64,000 bases of DNA from an uncultured Eubacteriales bacterium. Its GTDB lineage: Bacteria; Bacillota; Clostridia; Peptostreptococcales; Anaerovoracaceae. Positions 19,348 through 28,051 of this stretch are shown in pieces. The stretch spans positions 62,001 to 126,000 of the forward strand of contig CASDYG010000004.1 in assembly GCA_949285555.1 (NCBI GenBank). The letters are read 5' to 3'. Within the stretch, counting starts at the first letter, position 1, and every line of letters begins with the position of its first letter. The notes beneath the pieces were generated by a model. That model saw only the letters and a program-made list of their open reading frames with translations. It had not been told where the DNA came from and made no database searches. A program made the translations under genes and the position numbers.

Positions 19348-20061
19348 TCATTCTGCCTCATCCATTACATGATCGAACTTTGAGACAGGATAAAAGCTTA
19401 TCTGTCCAAGCCTCTTCTTTTTATTTGTATCACACATTAAAACCCTTACCTGAGAGTTCTCTATCATCTGTCTTTTTATATCTGCTTTAAGTGGATTTGA
19501 TGAATATACATATTTATCATCCATTGCATCTGCACCGATAAAGCATATGTCCGCTTTTGTTCTCTTTAGAAGTGCCAGTCCATCTCCACTCAGGGCACAT
19601 CCGGTTCTGCCCTCAATATAACCACCTATAATAAATACCGTTAGATCCGTATTCTTTAATAAATCTAAAGCTATATGCAGGTCATAGGTGAATACATTGA
19701 TGTTATGAAACTGGGGCAGATACTCTACCAGCGCACGTGTAGTCGTACCAGCGTCCACAAATATATCCATTCCATCCTTAATCAAAAGGCTTGCCTTCTT
19801 TGCAATCAATCTTTTGCTGGATTTGTTAACGCTCTTCTTTTCAGGATATGAAGGCTCTTTTGTAAAACGATTATCCAGTACCGCACCTCCAAACGTCCTT
19901 TCGATCAATCCCTTATCCTGAAGCGTATTTAAATCCTTCCTGATAGTCACTTCAGATACCCCTAACATATCCTTTAGCTCGCCAATGCTTACCCTGTCCT
20001 TTTCATTGAGTAGCTTCAATATATTTTCCTGTCTTTCAATAGGATATAATTTAGTTTTCAT
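19348..20061 (-). CDS. DeoR-family transcriptional regulator
   Basis: A 237-residue DeoR/GlpR-type regulator. The N-terminal winged helix (about 5-60) has RQENILKLLNEKDRVSIGELKDMLGVSEVTIRKDL followed by LIERTFGGAV. The C-terminal effector domain has VDAGTTTRALVEYL and GGYIEGRTGCALSG, the sugar-phosphate-isomerase-like fold that senses phosphorylated intermediates. It leads the kinase-pdxA2-gntP cluster and probably represses it until the C4 acid or its phosphate is present. Repeated ATTTCGTTT-type boxes overlap its promoter and recur before the kinase. A GGAG ribosome site precedes the ATG. Confidence 0.9.
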   Translation of the reverse strand: MKTKLYPIERQENILKLLNEKDRVSIGELKDMLGVSEVTIRKDLNTLQDKGLIERTFGGAVLDNRFTKEPSYPEKKSVNKSSKRLIAKKASLLIKDGMDIFVDAGTTTRALVEYLPQFHNINVFTYDLHIALDLLKNTDLTVFIIGGYIEGRTGCALSGDGLALLKRTKADICFIGADAMDDKYVYSSNPLKADIKRQMIENSQVRVLMCDTNKKKRLGQISFYPVSKFDHVMDEAE

Positions 20062-20083
20062 ATCATTTCTCCAGCAGCCTTTT

Positions 20084-20126
20084 ATTTCGTTTATTATCTT
20101 TTACTTTCGATTTATTTCGTTTTATT
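20084..20126 (-). promoter_or_regulatory. DeoR-type operator boxes at the regulator promoter
   Basis: Three like-oriented boxes are visible: ATTTCGTTTATT (20084-20095), CTTTCGATTTA (20104-20114) and ATTTCGTTTTATT (20114-20126). They overlap the -10 and early transcript of the regulator gene and share the CGTTTAT core with the boxes before the kinase. Confidence 0.5.
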
Positions 20127-20152
20127 CTACCACACAATTATGCAAAGAACAA
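20124..20152 (-). promoter_or_regulatory. Promoter of the DeoR-kinase-pdxA2 operon
   Basis: On the complement strand TTGTTC (20147-20152) is followed after 17 bases by TAGAAT (20124-20129), with TGG upstream (extended -10). It is about 55 bases before the regulator's expected transcript start-to-ATG region and overlaps the operator boxes. Confidence 0.4.
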
Positions 20153-20306
20153 CCCAAAGCTAGTTTTGGCAAAATTTATAAATTATGCACTCTACATAAA
20201 TTATTGCAATTTATTACTTAAAAGAATAGAAATAATCTCATGTATTATGAATTCTATACTATTCACAATAAATTCCATTATATTTAATAATTAAATAATA
20301 CTTCAT

Positions 20307-20342
20307 AAAAAAAAGAACCTATGATAATCATAGATTCCTTTT
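20307..20342 (-). terminator. Terminator of the pyr operon
   Basis: On the complement strand AAGGAATCTATGA and TCATAGGTTCTTT pair over 13 positions (including G-U pairs) around a TTA loop and run into five or more T. It lies just after pyrI. Confidence 0.8.
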
Positions 20343-20359
20343 ACCCAACAGCTAAGCTC

Positions 20360-20782
20360 TTATCTGGCTACATGCTCACTATCACAGTAGCAGCAACGAT
20401 ATAACTTTTTATCCCTATCTACCAGCTTAAAACAATGCTCTATTTCCTGCTCAACCGTTGTAATACATCTAGGATTTTTACATTTTATAACACCTTTCAA
20501 AGTGCTAGGCACCTGTAAGTGAACCTTTTCTAAAAGCTCACAATCCCTTACTTTATTAACTGTAATATTGCTATCTATATAGCCCAGAACATTTAGATCT
20601 ATTTCTATGTCCTCATCTATTTTAATTATGTCTTTTTTACCATATTTGGTACTATTTACATGTTGGATTATAGCAACGCAGCAATTGAGCTTGTTAAGCT
20701 TTAACAAATCGTATATTTCCATAGCTCTACCTGCTTCAATATGATCTAATACATATCCGTTTTTTACACCGTCTATATTCAT
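20360..20782 (-). CDS. pyrI: Aspartate carbamoyltransferase regulatory chain PyrI
   Basis: A 140-residue regulatory subunit that joins PyrB trimers into the allosteric ATCase and binds CTP/ATP. The N-terminal nucleotide domain begins NGYVLDHIEAGRAMEIYDLL. The C-terminal zinc domain carries the four cysteines as CKNPRC (C-x4-C) and CCYC (C-x2-C). It follows pyrB by 28 bases with a good AGGAGG site and is the last gene before the operon terminator. Its presence implies nucleotide feedback on ATCase, as in enterobacteria and many clostridia. Confidence 0.95.
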   Translation of the reverse strand: MNIDGVKNGYVLDHIEAGRAMEIYDLLKLNKLNCCVAIIQHVNSTKYGKKDIIKIDEDIEIDLNVLGYIDSNITVNKVRDCELLEKVHLQVPSTLKGVIKCKNPRCITTVEQEIEHCFKLVDRDKKLYRCCYCDSEHVAR

Positions 20783-20810
20783 AACGCCTCCTATATCATT
20801 TTTATTGTAA

Positions 20811-21749
20811 TTACAGCCATTTTTCCAGCGGATCTATCCCAAGCATGTACAAAATTAATGCCATACGGATATGCTTTCCACATAGTACCTGATAAAAATA
20901 TTGTGCTCTTGGATCATCATCTACCTCTCTTGAAATCTCATTTACTCTTGGAAGAGGATGCATGATAGTTAAGTCTGATCTTGCCTCCTTTAGTTTTGCT
21001 AAATCCAGAATATAGCTATCCTTTAGCCTTATGTAATCAGCTTCATTGAAAAATCTCTCCTTTTGAACTCTAGTCATGTAAAGTACATCAAGCTCAGGCA
21101 TTGCATCTTCAAGCCTTTGTACCTCTTTAAAGCTTGTACCGGAATTCTTAAGGCTCTCTTTAATATAGTCTGGCACCTGAAGCTCAGGTGGTGAAATCAG
21201 TACAAATGAAACATTATTATAGCGTTGCATAGCCTCTATTAGAGAGTGTACCGTTCTTCCAAATTTTAAATCTCCACAAAGGCCGATAGTCATGTTATCC
21301 AGTCTTTTCTTACATCGATTTATTGTTAGCAAATCCGTAAGAGTTTGTGTAGGATGGAAATGTCCCCCGTCACCTGCATTTATAATAGGTACCTGACATA
21401 CCTGTGAAGCTACTATTGGTGCTCCTTCTTTAGGATGCCTCATAGCAATGACATCTACATAACAGCCAACTGTTCGCACCGTATCTCCCACGCTCTCTCC
21501 CTTTGTCGCCGAGCTTGAGCCTGCTTCCGAAAAGCCAAGGACGCTTCCTCCCATTTCTAACATTGCTGCTTCAAAGCTAAGTCGAGTTCTGGTGCTTGGT
21601 TCAAAAAACAGTGTAGCCAGCTTCTTATGCTTGCATATTTCATTATATTTTTCTGGATGCTTTACAATATCATCAGCTATTTTAATGAGATACTCTATTT
21701 CCTTCAAACTTAAATCTGTAATGTTAACTAGATTTTTCACCTGCTTCAT
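20811..21749 (-). CDS. pyrB: Aspartate carbamoyltransferase catalytic chain PyrB
   Basis: PyrB condenses carbamoyl phosphate and aspartate to carbamoyl aspartate, the second step of UMP synthesis. The carbamoyl-phosphate loop [15 protein letters not shown] is intact, as are the mobile loop around [28 protein letters not shown], and [10 protein letters not shown] near the C terminus. I chose the ATG at 21749 ([14 protein letters not shown]) because AAGGA lies seven bases upstream and it matches the family N terminus. In-frame ATGs at 21770 and 21776, the former with GAGG upstream, are alternatives. It pairs with pyrI downstream. Confidence 0.95.
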   Translation of the reverse strand: MKQVKNLVNITDLSLKEIEYLIKIADDIVKHPEKYNEICKHKKLATLFFEPSTRTRLSFEAAMLEMGGSVLGFSEAGSSSATKGESVGDTVRTVGCYVDVIAMRHPKEGAPIVASQVCQVPIINAGDGGHFHPTQTLTDLLTINRCKKRLDNMTIGLCGDLKFGRTVHSLIEAMQRYNNVSFVLISPPELQVPDYIKESLKNSGTSFKEVQRLEDAMPELDVLYMTRVQKERFFNEADYIRLKDSYILDLAKLKEARSDLTIMHPLPRVNEISREVDDDPRAQYFYQVLCGKHIRMALILYMLGIDPLEKWL

Positions 21750-21855
21750 TCTTCCATCCTTTCCTTTCATATCCATGCCTCACATGCCACGAATTATCAA
21801 ATCACACCTGAACTAACTATATTTCAAGCTGCATAAGTCTTGCTCTTCTTTATTG

Positions 21856-22509
21856 TTAAATGCCCTTCATCCATGCTTCATTTTTAGGATCATCTCTGAA
21901 TTTTAAAATTTTGCCGCTCTGCTCGCTGGATATATATCCCTCTTTTACAGCATATTCAAGCAGTTCATCCAGTGTTAAAAGGCTTCTACTTAATATATTT
22001 TCTCTCTCTAATGCAATCTTGCTTTCTTTCATACCATAGGTAAAAATACTAACTATTCCAAGTAACTGACCTCCAGCCTCTGCAAATGTCTTTGCAGCAT
22101 CTATAGATGAGCCTCCTGTACTTATAAGGTCCTCGACTACCACACCTTTTGCCCCCTTATCTAGTCTGCCCTCTATCTGGTTGTTTCTTCCATGATCCTT
22201 ACTTTTGCCTCTAATGTAGCCCATAGCAACGCCCAGTCTATCTGCAACTATAGCCGCATGTGGAATACCTGCCGTAGCAGTACCCATGAGGATTTCCATA
22301 TCGCTAAATTCCTCTCTTATGAGCTTCTCTAGTGCCGTCTCCACTAAATCTCTCAGCTTGGGTTCCGTAAGTATGAGTCTGTTATCACAATAAATGGGAC
22401 TTTTTATTCCAGATGCCCATGTAAATGGCTCTTCCGGGCGTAAGAATACTGCACCAATTTTAAGTAAACCACAGGCTATCTCTTCTTTAAGTTGGCTAAA
22501 ATCCTTCAT
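21856..22509 (-). CDS. pyrE: Orotate phosphoribosyltransferase PyrE
   Basis: A 217-residue enzyme converting orotate and PRPP to OMP. Visible are the substrate segment FTWASGIKSPIYCDNR, the flexible loop around YIRGKSKDHGRNNQIEG, and the PRPP motif VVVEDLISTGGSSIDA. It follows pyrF by 19 bases with an AGGAGG site, and a 79- to 106-base gap leads to pyrB. Length and motifs are normal. Confidence 0.95.
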   Translation of the reverse strand: MKDFSQLKEEIACGLLKIGAVFLRPEEPFTWASGIKSPIYCDNRLILTEPKLRDLVETALEKLIREEFSDMEILMGTATAGIPHAAIVADRLGVAMGYIRGKSKDHGRNNQIEGRLDKGAKGVVVEDLISTGGSSIDAAKTFAEAGGQLLGIVSIFTYGMKESKIALERENILSRSLLTLDELLEYAVKEGYISSEQSGKILKFRDDPKNEAWMKGI

Positions 22510-22528
22510 ATTACCTCCTGTATGTTAT

Positions 22529-23284
22529 TTATAGTTTTATTCCATTTAATTCAAGTAACGCTCTTTCATATGCTTCGTATGGCATTTCTGCCTGTGTTAT
22601 GGATCTTCCTACTACAATGTAATCGCAGCCTGCTTCACCTGCTTTACTAGGAGTAGCCACTCTCACCTGGTCATTTGAGCTTTGACTTGCAAATCTTATC
22701 CCAGGGCATACTGTAAGAAACTGATAGCCGCACAGCTCATGTATTCTTTCTGCTTCCCATGGTGAGCACACTACTCCATCCAGGCCAGCTAGCTTCCCAT
22801 TTAGGCTGTAGTTAAGCACAGCTTCCTCCATTGTTCTATTTATAAGGATTTCTTCATGCAATACCTTCTCACTAGTAGATGTTAGCTGAGTAACACCTAT
22901 CAGCAATGTATCCTCACCTCCACCGTCAATTAGGCCTTCCTTTGCATCTCGCATCATCTTTATGCCCCCTGCACAATGAAGATTGCACATATCAACACCT
23001 AAGCCTGCCAAAACCTTCATGGCTGACTGCACTGTATTTGGAATATCGTGAAGCTTCAAGTCCAGAAAAATACGATAACCCATATCCTTAATTTCGCGTA
23101 CTAGCCTTGCTCCTTCACTATAAAATAACTCCATACCTATTTTTACATATGGTTTAAATTCCTCTCCGAGCTCTGCAAGTCCCCTGTTACGAAGCCGGCT
23201 TATTTTAACCCTGTCTAAATTTTTTAATAGTCCAATAGATTCTTCCTTGTTTGGAAAATCCAGCGCAACGATAACCTCTCTCAT
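22529..23284 (-). CDS. pyrF: Orotidine 5'-phosphate decarboxylase PyrF
   Basis: A 251-residue OMP decarboxylase producing UMP. VIVALDFPNKEES begins the barrel; IFLDLKLHDIPNTV holds the DxKxxD catalytic array. The phosphate-binding end has TVCPGIRF and DYIVVGRSITQA. The frame is open to 23353, but AGGAGG lies just before the ATG at 23284, giving the family N terminus MREVIVALDF. It is the first gene after the terminator-like hairpin at 23328-23354, so its level relative to pyrD may differ. Confidence 0.94.
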   Translation of the reverse strand: MREVIVALDFPNKEESIGLLKNLDRVKISRLRNRGLAELGEEFKPYVKIGMELFYSEGARLVREIKDMGYRIFLDLKLHDIPNTVQSAMKVLAGLGVDMCNLHCAGGIKMMRDAKEGLIDGGGEDTLLIGVTQLTSTSEKVLHEEILINRTMEEAVLNYSLNGKLAGLDGVVCSPWEAERIHELCGYQFLTVCPGIRFASQSSNDQVRVATPSKAGEAGCDYIVVGRSITQAEMPYEAYERALLELNGIKL

Positions 23285-23327
23285 ACTTCCTCCTAACGTA
23301 GATGCTTTAAGCCTTACAGATTTCCTC

Positions 23328-23354
23328 AAAAAAAGGTGATTACACCTAATCACC
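23328..23354 (-). terminator. Terminator-like hairpin inside the pyr operon (pyrD-pyrF)
   Basis: Directly after the pyrD stop, the complement strand has GGTGATTA, loop GGTG, TAATCACC, then seven T. This is a textbook intrinsic terminator shape (8-bp stem, 4-base loop) in the middle of the pathway operon. It may be an attenuator or a partial terminator. Confidence 0.7.
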
Positions 23355-23356
23355 CT

Positions 23357-24277
23357 TTACTTAAGAGAAACACCTCTAATGTCATCCAGACTTCTATAGC
23401 CTAGTTCATCCATTCTCTCTGGCAGTTTTTCCACTAACTTTTCACAAATAGTCGGATCAACTAAATTTGCTGCTCCTATTTGCACACAACTAGCTCCAGC
23501 CATAATCATTTCCAATATATTATCTACCGACTCTATTCCTCCTATACCTACAACAGGAATGCTCACAGCACCTGCCACCTGATGCACCATTCGAAGTGCA
23601 ATAGGAAAGATTCCTCCACCCGATAAGCCGCCATATCCTGTAGAAAGAATAGGTCTTCCTGTTTTTACATCTATTCTCATTGCCAGGAATGTATTAACCA
23701 GACTAACAGCGTCAGCGCCACCTTCTTCGCATGCCTTGGCAACGCTAACTATATCAGTCACATTAGGCGTCAGCTTCATCATCACAGGCTTTTTCACCCT
23801 GTCCTTGATACCTCTTGTAATCTTCTCCACTACGGATGGATCTGTACCAAAGGCCATGCCTCCACACTGTACATTGGGGCAGCTAATATTCACCTCGATA
23901 ATATCTGCACCCTCACATTTATCCATACCCTCTGATACTTCTATATAGTCCTCAATAGAAGCTCCACCAACATTAGCTAAAATTATTCCATCATATGTGC
24001 TTCTGAGAGCTGGAATTTCACTTTCTACCACTGTTTTTAGTCCTGGATTATGAAGGCCAACTGTATTTAACATGCCACCTTTACTTTCACATATTCTTGG
24101 CAATCTGTTACCTGGGCGAGGCTTAAGTGTTGTACCCTTTGTGGATATGCCTCCTAAGGAATTGATATTTATAAATTCCTTGAATTCCTGTCCAAAATTA
24201 AATGTACCACTAGCTGCAATAACGGGATTTTTCATATCTAATCCACATAGCTTTACGCTTATATCAATATTATTCAT
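23357..24277 (-). CDS. pyrD: Dihydroorotate dehydrogenase B, catalytic subunit PyrD (class 1B)
   Basis: A 306-residue FMN enzyme that oxidises dihydroorotate to orotate. Visible are NPVIAASGTF at the N terminus, NVSCPNVQCGG-like EVNISCPNVQCGG with the class 1 catalytic Cys region, MMKLTPNVTDI, and GIGGIESVDNILEMIMAGAS for phosphate binding. Being next to pyrK marks it as class 1B, which uses NAD+ through the PyrK FAD/[2Fe-2S] subunit. GGGGAG precedes the ATG. Confidence 0.96.
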   Translation of the reverse strand: MNNIDISVKLCGLDMKNPVIAASGTFNFGQEFKEFININSLGGISTKGTTLKPRPGNRLPRICESKGGMLNTVGLHNPGLKTVVESEIPALRSTYDGIILANVGGASIEDYIEVSEGMDKCEGADIIEVNISCPNVQCGGMAFGTDPSVVEKITRGIKDRVKKPVMMKLTPNVTDIVSVAKACEEGGADAVSLVNTFLAMRIDVKTGRPILSTGYGGLSGGGIFPIALRMVHQVAGAVSIPVVGIGGIESVDNILEMIMAGASCVQIGAANLVDPTICEKLVEKLPERMDELGYRSLDDIRGVSLK

Positions 24278-24295
24278 ATACTCCCCTTTCTTGCC

Positions 24296-25153
24296 TTATT
24301 CCCAGATAATCTCGTGAAATTTGAACACTGGTCCTGCCTTACAAACACCCTTCATAGTTCTGCCACCATCTTCTGTTTTACAAGGTATTGCACAGCCTGC
24401 ACAAGCGCCAAAGCCACATCCGAGCCTGGCTTCCAGACTAACCTCACCTTTAATACCTATTTCAGATAGATAAGCTCCACATGCTTTAATCATTGCCTCA
24501 GGTCCACATATGGCAAATCCCGTAATATCTTTTATAACACCAGATTCTTCTAACTTCTTAAGCACTTCATGAGGCAAAGCTTCAAAAAAGATATTCTCTT
24601 TTAACATAGCCTTCGTTTTACATGTAAAATCAGTATTTTCATCTGATTTAGGCTCATTAGGACCTTCAATTGAGAGATATAAATCATTTTTATCAAAATT
24701 ATCTATTCCAAAAACATCAGTAGTATGCTTAAACCCTAATAGGACTAACGGCTTAGCACCTAGCTTTACAAGTTCTTTATACAGTCCTATCATAGGCGGC
24801 AGCCCGCTTCCACCTCCGATCAGTATAGGTCTGTTACCTTTTAATTCCAGATCATATCCTGTACCAAGGGATAGCATTGTATCTATGCTATGTCCCTTGC
24901 TCAGCCTGCTGAGAATCCTTGTTCCTTCACCTACGACCTTATATATGAGGGTTATAGTACCCTTTTCTTTGCTTACTTCCCCTACAGAGATTGGCCTAGG
25001 AAGGTAGGTGCCTTTAGGATACAAATTTACAAATTGACCTGGCCCGATTTTCATACCTTTTTTAAACAGGTTATCAACATCAAGCACCATCTTGAAGGTG
25101 TTTTTCGCAATTTCCGTATTTTCCTTAATTTTAAATGCTTCTTTTACTTTCAT
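24296..25153 (-). CDS. pyrK: Dihydroorotate dehydrogenase B electron-transfer subunit PyrK
   Basis: A 285-residue FAD and [2Fe-2S] protein that passes electrons from PyrD to NAD+. It has the ferredoxin-reductase fold: PRPISVGEV binds FAD, GGGSGLPPMIGLYKEL binds NAD(H), and the C-terminal cluster domain has EARLGCGFGACAGCAIPC with a later GVCKAG (C-x4-C-x2-C...C). The frame is open to 25168, but AAGGAGG lies five bases before the ATG at 25153. It sits between pyrC and pyrD. Confidence 0.95.
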   Translation of the reverse strand: MKVKEAFKIKENTEIAKNTFKMVLDVDNLFKKGMKIGPGQFVNLYPKGTYLPRPISVGEVSKEKGTITLIYKVVGEGTRILSRLSKGHSIDTMLSLGTGYDLELKGNRPILIGGGSGLPPMIGLYKELVKLGAKPLVLLGFKHTTDVFGIDNFDKNDLYLSIEGPNEPKSDENTDFTCKTKAMLKENIFFEALPHEVLKKLEESGVIKDITGFAICGPEAMIKACGAYLSEIGIKGEVSLEARLGCGFGACAGCAIPCKTEDGGRTMKGVCKAGPVFKFHEIIWE

Positions 25154-25178
25154 ACAAACCTCCTTCATTGCTTAATTA

Positions 25179-26477
25179 TCATTCGCTAATTTCATATACC
25201 ACTTCACCATCTGCTATAGTCTGTACTATTTGTCCACATACTCGCCACCCTTCAAATGGTGTGGCTTTTCCCTTGGAAACAAACTCACTTCCTGATATTT
25301 CCCATTCCTTTGTAAGATCTATAACCGTCAGATCTGCTATACTACCCTCCTGAACATATGGAGTTTTATAGCCTGGCAATCTGAATATTTCCCTTGGATT
25401 CACACTCATTACATCTATTAGTTTGTCCAGTGTGAGCTTTCCTGTTTTTACTAGATAGGTATAAAGTAGTGGAAAGCTAGTTTCTAAACCTACAATACCA
25501 AAGGCACTTTTTTCAAGCCCCTTCTCCTTTTCCTCTGTGCTATGTGGTGCATGATCGGTAGCAATTACAGAGATTTCTCCATTCACAATGCCCTCTATCA
25601 GTCTGTCTCTATCCTCAGCATCTCTAATAGGTGGGTTCATTTTAAACCTACCTTCCTCCTTTATTTCATCATGCGTAAGTAAAAGATAGTGAGGTGCTGT
25701 TTCTGCGGTAATATTGCTTTGACCAGTATTACCAAGCGCATTTTCTCTGGCTTTTTTAATTATGTCAACACTTTCCCTTGTAGAGACATGGCAAACATGA
25801 TATCTGCATCCGATTTGCTGCGCCAACGCCACATCTCGTTCTACCTGCTTCCATTCACTTTCAGAAGAAATACCTCTGTGTCCATTTTCCATGCAGTATT
25901 TCCCTTTATGAATATATCCATTTTGAACAAGCTCTTCATCCTCACAATGTGCCACTATAGGCAGGTCCAGCTTCTTCGCCAGCTTCATGGCCTCTATCAT
26001 CCTCTCCTGAGTCTGTACTCCTACGCCATCATCGGTAAAGCCTACTACAAAAGGTGCCATCTCTTCCATTTTTGAAAGCCCACTTTTTCCGTCCTGCTTC
26101 GATGTGATAGCTCCATATGGAATTATGCGAATTACACTATCTTTTTTTATTATATCCAGCTGCTCATTAAGTGTTTTAAGATCAACCGGTGCCGGCTTCA
26201 GGTTTGGCATTGTGCAAACTGTAGTATAACCACCTTTAGCAGCTGCCCTGCTTCCGGTATAAATGGTCTCCTTATAAGAAAAACCCGGCTCTCGTAGATG
26301 TACATGCACGTCTACAAAACCGGGTACTATATACTTATCAGTGACATCATATATAACTAGACAGTTTTCATCTGCTAGCTCTGGCTGTAAGGAAACCTTT
26401 CCATTATGACAATAAATATCCTGTTTTTTAAAGCCTTTTTCAGTGTAAACATTGCCATTTTTTAAGCAAATTGTCAT
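25179..26477 (-). CDS. pyrC: Dihydroorotase PyrC
   Basis: A 432-residue class I dihydroorotase that cyclises carbamoyl aspartate. Metal-ligand motifs are visible: DVHVHLREPG near residue 60, the GFTDDGVG region, VAHCEDEE, YHVCHVSTRE and IATDHAPH. The frame is open to 26492, but that ATG overlaps the ribosome site; GGGAGG stands seven bases before the ATG at 26477 (MTICLKNG). It is the first gene of pyrCKDFEBI. The transcript leader is only about 37 bases, too short for a PyrR-type attenuator. Confidence 0.95.
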   Translation of the reverse strand: MTICLKNGNVYTEKGFKKQDIYCHNGKVSLQPELADENCLVIYDVTDKYIVPGFVDVHVHLREPGFSYKETIYTGSRAAAKGGYTTVCTMPNLKPAPVDLKTLNEQLDIIKKDSVIRIIPYGAITSKQDGKSGLSKMEEMAPFVVGFTDDGVGVQTQERMIEAMKLAKKLDLPIVAHCEDEELVQNGYIHKGKYCMENGHRGISSESEWKQVERDVALAQQIGCRYHVCHVSTRESVDIIKKARENALGNTGQSNITAETAPHYLLLTHDEIKEEGRFKMNPPIRDAEDRDRLIEGIVNGEISVIATDHAPHSTEEKEKGLEKSAFGIVGLETSFPLLYTYLVKTGKLTLDKLIDVMSVNPREIFRLPGYKTPYVQEGSIADLTVIDLTKEWEISGSEFVSKGKATPFEGWRVCGQIVQTIADGEVVYEISE

Positions 26478-26520
26478 CTCCAGACCTCCCATACAGATTA
26501 TTTTTCCTTAAATCTTCACA

Positions 26521-26549
26521 ATTATATACCTTTCAAAATTAAATGTCAA
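26521..26549 (-). promoter_or_regulatory. Consensus promoter of the pyr operon
   Basis: On the complement strand TTGACA (26544-26549), a 17-base spacer and TATAAT (26521-26526) match the housekeeping consensus at all twelve positions. Transcription would start near 26514. Confidence 0.85.
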
Positions 26550-26601
26550 ACATTATTTTGCAAAAGTTTTTTCATAAATTCAAAGAATCATTTATATAAC
26601 T

Positions 26602-26630
26602 TTTATTGTGCTTCCAAAATATTGTATAAT
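26602..26630 (+). promoter_or_regulatory. Promoter of the cvpA-tadA side
   Basis: TATAAT (26625-26630) lies 25 bases before the ATG at 26656. The -35 is weak (TTTATT, 17-base spacer). It diverges from the pyr promoter. Confidence 0.45.
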
Positions 26631-26655
26631 AAAATAGTTATATGGGAGGGTATCT

Positions 26656-27273
26656 ATGGCATATTCAGATATAATTTTAATTTTAATTCTACTTTTGCTT
26701 GGTGCAAAGGCTTCTCGTAAAGGATTGATTCGTTCTCTGCTTGGTACAATTTCTTGGATTTTTATCCTGATTGCCAGCTATTTTTTACAGCCAGTCATAC
26801 GAAAAGCTCTCGGTGGATTTCTGATTTCCAGTAATTTTCAGGAACCAGGAATCGGATCTTCCGTCATGGATGATTTATTAGGCAATAACTCTCTTTCAGG
26901 GAGCAAGGATGGGGTCATTACACGTCTGATAGAGACCTTTAATAGCTCTTCGACACTTGCTGCCTACGCTTATACATGTATAGCTATTTTTATAATAGTC
27001 TATCTGATTACTAGAATGTTTTCTAAGAAATATCAGCATAATATCATCGGAGCCTTAGATGGCTTTCTTGGCTTCGTTTTCGGAGTGGCAGAGGGAATCT
27101 TAATATCATGCCTGTTACTCATAATTCTGCCGGGAATAATAAAGACTTTTAGTCCCGATACCCTGAGTCTTTATACAGATGACATAAAGGCATCAGTGCT
27201 TTGCAGATGGCTTATGGTAAACAATCCCATTTTACATTTTAAGCTATCACATATAGTGTCCATTTTTTCATAG
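26656..27273 (+). CDS. CvpA-family membrane protein
   Basis: A 205-residue protein with four hydrophobic segments in the arrangement of the colicin V production (CvpA) family: one at residues 3-30 holding GAKASRKGLIRSLLG, another near 30-50, one near 97-117, and one near 128-158 (GALDGFLGFVFGVAEGILI). The family is widespread and linked to colicin export and envelope stress in Escherichia coli, but its molecular role is not settled. GGGAGG stands before the ATG. tadA follows 57 bases later. Confidence 0.75.
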   Translation: MAYSDIILILILLLLGAKASRKGLIRSLLGTISWIFILIASYFLQPVIRKALGGFLISSNFQEPGIGSSVMDDLLGNNSLSGSKDGVITRLIETFNSSSTLAAYAYTCIAIFIIVYLITRMFSKKYQHNIIGALDGFLGFVFGVAEGILISCLLLIILPGIIKTFSPDTLSLYTDDIKASVLCRWLMVNNPILHFKLSHIVSIFS

Positions 27274-27786
<513 letters not shown>

Positions 27787-28051
27787 ATATGTCAGACTTT
27801 TATTTTAGTCAGCATAAAATAGTTCGGCTATTTAAAACAATGGCAGAATAGGACATCGGCCAGAATCGGAGTGTCAAAAGATAAAATTTAAAATTTCATC
27901 ACATAATATACATACTTTTGAACCTTTGATAAACTATTCCAACACATACTAAACATATAAGCATGCACCTGATATGCAGCTTAATATTGAAACCCTACTT
28001 ATCACAGGTACTTTCATAATTCATAAAACAGATTATAATTCGGAGGACTAT

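Noticed and set aside
26478-26520. PyrR-binding attenuator before pyrC
   Set aside because: The leader is too short, and no anti-antiterminator loop sequence was seen.
27787-28051. Possible SRP RNA or terminator after tadA
   Set aside because: No conserved SRP core was found. The only hairpin (AAATAG-TTCGG-CTATTT, 27817-27833) is short and has no U tract.
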